64,000 nucleotides of DNA. Source: Dromaius novaehollandiae. Taxonomy: Eukaryota; Chordata; Aves; Casuariiformes; Dromaiidae. Below the pieces are notes generated by a model. That model was not told the DNA's origin. It saw only the letters and a program-made list of their open reading frames with translations, and searched no databases. The DNA lies in the NCBI RefSeq assembly GCF_036370855.1, contig NC_088103.1, forward strand, positions 6,077,404 through 6,141,403. Reading direction: 5' to 3'. The position numbers were made by a program, and so were the translations under genes. Shown here in pieces: positions 61,301 through 64,000 of this stretch. Within the stretch, counting starts at the first letter, position 1, and each line of letters starts with the position of its first letter.

Positions 61301-63704
61301 TCTTACTGATAGATGCAATATCTACATATACGTGCCAATCATCAACAAACCAAAAAAACAGCGTGGAGGATATGACAACCCCACAAATTTCTCCATGCTT
61401 CTTAGTGTGTCCTTTGGTAAGTGTGTGATTAGGAAAACTAATGCATGTGAGACATTTAATGTGCATTCCTAGAGAGTTCCCAACATCTTGTGTAAGCCAC
61501 TTGCCTTCCTCTTGCCACTTAAGCACAGTTTTTGGAAAGAGCTAATAAGGTCCAGCAAGACAATATTTTCAGGTGTGAATATGAGAATCACAAGCTGAGA
61601 TAACAACAGTCTGACTTCTGGGGGTATAAAAGACATTGACTGCAGCCAGGCACATGTTTTTTTACCACATCTAAAAAACTGTATTCATTATGCACCTAAA
61701 ATAAGTGGAAGTGCTTTAATTCAGGCCAGTTGATTTCTCACCTAGCTAAGACAGCATCACCTTTTGAACATGAAAGGAGTTAGATGTGTCTTAGTTCCTC
61801 AGTCTACCACTGTTTACCTGAAAGCCCAGAATTCCTCTTGCATGGGAGAGAGGCTCAGATGTCGTTTGCACCAAGTGTTCCCTCTGCTGTTTCCTATCCA
61901 AACATCATAGCCAGCGTCCGCGAGAATGAAGCCCAGGCTATTGTTAGCCAAATTGGTAAGCCATATGCTTCCTTCTACAAGTAAACCATGCTGCAGAAAT
62001 GCAACGGGCTTTGGACCTGAAAGACAGGCATCAGGATCATTTCTTTTGAATGCTGTCTGACAGCACTTGAGACAGTTTAGAGACTCTCTTCCTTGTTAAT
62101 TATGGTAGCCAAAGTGCACTGAGGTGTGTGGCAGTATTAGGTAATCCTGTTTCCCTTGATTTTGGTAAAACAGATTCGTTAGGTAGTAGATGCACCACAT
62201 ACATACACTATAACTCAGCGCATTTTCCTTGGTATCTTATTCCCAGCTTCACTGCTGACACGTACCTCTCTGCAGATGACCTATCGTTAGGTTAGCAAAC
62301 ACCTAGGGTTGGGGGACAGTATATGGAAAACACAGTCTTCCCTGGCTCCTTACTTTCCCCAACCCCTAAATAATGCTGGAAGGTCTTCCCCACTTCTCTC
62401 CCACACCTTGAGGCAGGTCCCTACTACTATTATACTAACATAAATATGTATAATACATAATACAGTATTAAAAACATTATGCTATCATAAAAAAATAGAT
62501 ACCATTACTCCCTCTACTCTAAATGAAAACAGCTGGTGCTGCCTTTTCTGAGAGGTCTAAAAGCATCTGCTTTTGTTTCCAAAACATTATCAGGTCAGGT
62601 GTTTTTGGAGACCTAAGTTCTCCATCTCAGCAGGCTTTTGGCAAAGTTGCTCTGTCAGGAGCACTAGCAGAACTCAGGTGCCTAGGGAGCTCTGCAGACC
62701 AACACGGAGGTGCCTGGAGAGGTGAGATGATAAGATGCAACTTCTTAGTTGAAGTTTTGGATCTAGAGCCTCCCAGTTTTGCTCAAACCTCTGTCTCCCT
62801 CATTTCCCCAATCCTTCATCTTTCGCCTCCCTTCCCCCTGCTTTTGTGAACACAGGGAGGACCGAGAGCCAGTGGCTCCCTTATGTGCTACGACTTCTGT
62901 GCTCCCTTCAGTGTCATTTCTCACAGGACAACACGGCCCCATGGAAGCTGCTCAAGGTTTTAGCTGAAGCATGAAACTGCTCTGTTGATTTGCCATGCAG
63001 CTGCAAGACTGTGCAACAGAAGCCAAGCTCCTAGAGAAAATCTGTGGCGCTAGGAGTGCATAGAGCAACAGTGGGTGGGATGGGTGGGCTGTTACTCACT
63101 GATAGGACTGCAGGCTGCTGGGTGCATGGGACATTACTCACACCCTGGGGGAAGAAAACTCTGCCACCTCACTGCAGGGAATCATCCTTTCGTGTAAGTT
63201 CTGAGTGTTCAAAAAAATCTTTACACATTTCAAAGCCATGGCTATCCTTGGGATCTTGAAAAGCTTCCTGCACAAAGCCCTGGTTTCTTGAGTAGAGGAC
63301 AACATTTTAAGGTATGGGTTTTCTGTACAACACAGACACTAATTTTACCTTGGTTTTCAGCATTTCCTCTCCCATGAGGAATTCTGTTAATCTGAAGGAT
63401 ATAGCCATCTTCTGTTACGACATCATACTCCTCACTGGGATAACCCCAGAAAGAGATCATTTCACTCTGCAAGAAGGAAAAACAAAGAATAAAGGTAATC
63501 CTCAAGGTAATCCATAAAATTAGTATTTAACTTTCAGTAATTTATACTGACTGTTTCCCAGAGACTTACTGCCTCTGCCCCCCATACCATCATACTTACA
63601 ATGTTCATATGTGCTTCCGGATTCTTAGCACGTGGAAAACGAAAGAGCCGCTGCTCAGATACCATCACATGGACCAAGGACATCAGAACTATAGACAGCC
63701 ACAT
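55314..63704 (-). CDS. Acid lipase family protein (LIPA/LIPM-like), complete, nine coding exons, 393 aa
   Basis: Exons: 63600-63704, 63349-63466, 61818-62016, 61170-61279, 60332-60468, 59663-59800, 59467-59538, 56933-57001, 55314-55547. All have GT-AG borders and the joined frame is open. Signal peptide [16 protein letters not shown] from the first ATG, followed by [13 protein letters not shown]; the exon 1/2 join makes an N-I-S glycosylation sequon. Then [25 protein letters not shown] (oxyanion), [17 protein letters not shown], and GHSQG with Ser172. The charge relay is completed by Asp346 in ADPRDV and His368 in EWNHCD. The cap exon has Cys246 and Cys252, three residues closer together than in the sister gene and in gastric lipase. 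Predicted role: secreted or lysosomal hydrolase of neutral lipid esters. It is the most typical family member here; the exact orthologue is unresolved. Intron 7 carries two CR1 fragments and intron 8 a CR1 tail. Confidence 0.96.
56030..56160 (+). mobile_element. CR1 tail fragment in intron 8 of the right-hand lipase
   Basis: Contains ggaggttggactggagacct, then ctaaaggtcccctgcaacct and a tgcgattctgtgattac end. Opposite orientation to the host gene. Confidence 0.75.
57735..58136 (+). mobile_element. CR1 LINE 3' end, well preserved, in intron 7 of the right-hand lipase
   Basis: Contains cctggagaagagaagactga, then ggggatcttatcaatgtata, then aatatctaaagggagggtct, ctggaacaggttgcccagac, gttggactagatgatctgca, and a tail with ccttccaacctcaaccattc followed by tgtgattctgtgatt. 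Opposite orientation to the host gene; one of the least diverged copies. Confidence 0.95.
58137..58330 (-). mobile_element. CR1-type fragment, antisense, abutting the 57.7-kb copy
   Basis: Contains ccaagacagccatggctttt, then ccctggtgacccggccaagg, then gtgttttctcacatccaacc followed by tgaacctccc. It begins where the sense copy ends, so the two sit tail to tail. Confidence 0.65.
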
Positions 63705-64000
63705 CCTGGGTTTGCCTAGAACAACACATTCACTGCAGCGACGCTATCAAAATCAATGCAGCTTCAAACTGTATCTGTACTTACCAAGTTTTGAGTTCAT
63801 ACTGCTTAGATGCCGGCTTGATATTCAGAAAGAAGCACTGCTTACCAATCAAAATTCAGGAGATTCAGAAGCTCATAGGAAAGAACAACCTGTGCTTTCA
63901 TTATAAGTTTTCAACGGGGATTTACAGCAGCTAAAGGAGAGACTTGAGCAGGAAAACACCTCAGACAGGATTCAGACTTAGCCCGGTGGCTTAGATAATT
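63705..64000. other. 5' flank of the right-hand lipase
   Basis: About 300 bp upstream of the ATG. A cccag-G just before the ATG could be a splice acceptor, which would put a non-coding first exon and the promoter further right, outside or at the edge of the window. No clear TATA box or known site is seen. Confidence 0.4.

Noticed and set aside
1-64000. CRISPR arrays, rRNA, tRNA, bacterial-type operons or phage genes
   Set aside because: No spaced direct repeats, no cloverleaf or rRNA signature that I could see, and the gene structure is plainly vertebrate with introns.

Overview
The window looks like nuclear DNA of a sauropsid, most probably a bird. Genes are split into short exons with consensus GT-AG introns, and many 5'-truncated CR1-type LINE fragments are scattered through it, several ending in the typical CR1 tail (agaggtcccttccaacctca followed by repeated attctgtg). 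There is no sign of bacterial operons, CRISPR, rRNA or tRNA.

The only protein-coding content I can support is a tandem cluster of acid lipase family genes (AB-hydrolase lipases of the LIPA/LIPF/LIPM type). I rebuilt them exon by exon from splice sites and family motifs. They share one nine-exon plan with coding exon lengths of about 105, 118, 199, 110, 137, 138-147, 72, 66-69 and 234 nt. From left to right: (1) coding exon 1 of a minus-strand lipase at 156-260, whose other exons lie off the left edge; (2) a complete, intact minus-strand lipase at 9339-17924 (394 aa); (3) a plus-strand lipase pseudogene at 38310-45842 with a stop codon, damaged splice sites, a missing or decayed active-site-serine exon and a frameshift; (4) a lone minus-strand terminal exon plus 3' flank at 49408-49641, an inverted partial copy of the end of the pseudogene; (5) a complete, intact minus-strand lipase at 55314-63704 (393 aa).

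The regions between genes (about 9 kb, 20 kb, 3 kb and 5 kb) hold CR1 fragments of both orientations, one older CR1/L3-like fragment, a (TTTTC)n microsatellite inside an intron, AT-rich low-complexity patches and one unidentified repeat present in two copies. I found no other convincing gene there.

The two intact proteins would be secreted or lumenal (signal peptide) Ser-Asp-His ester hydrolases acting on triacylglycerol or cholesteryl ester. Substrate and tissue cannot be read from the sequence. Paralogues with independent start exons, one dead copy and one terminal-exon fragment point to local birth-and-death evolution of the cluster. I did not find a new kind of system. The most interesting points are the fresh-looking pseudogene, its inverted partial copy, a shared Asp-to-Glu change at the catalytic acid in those two, and a three-residue deletion inside the cap-domain disulfide loop of the right-hand gene.
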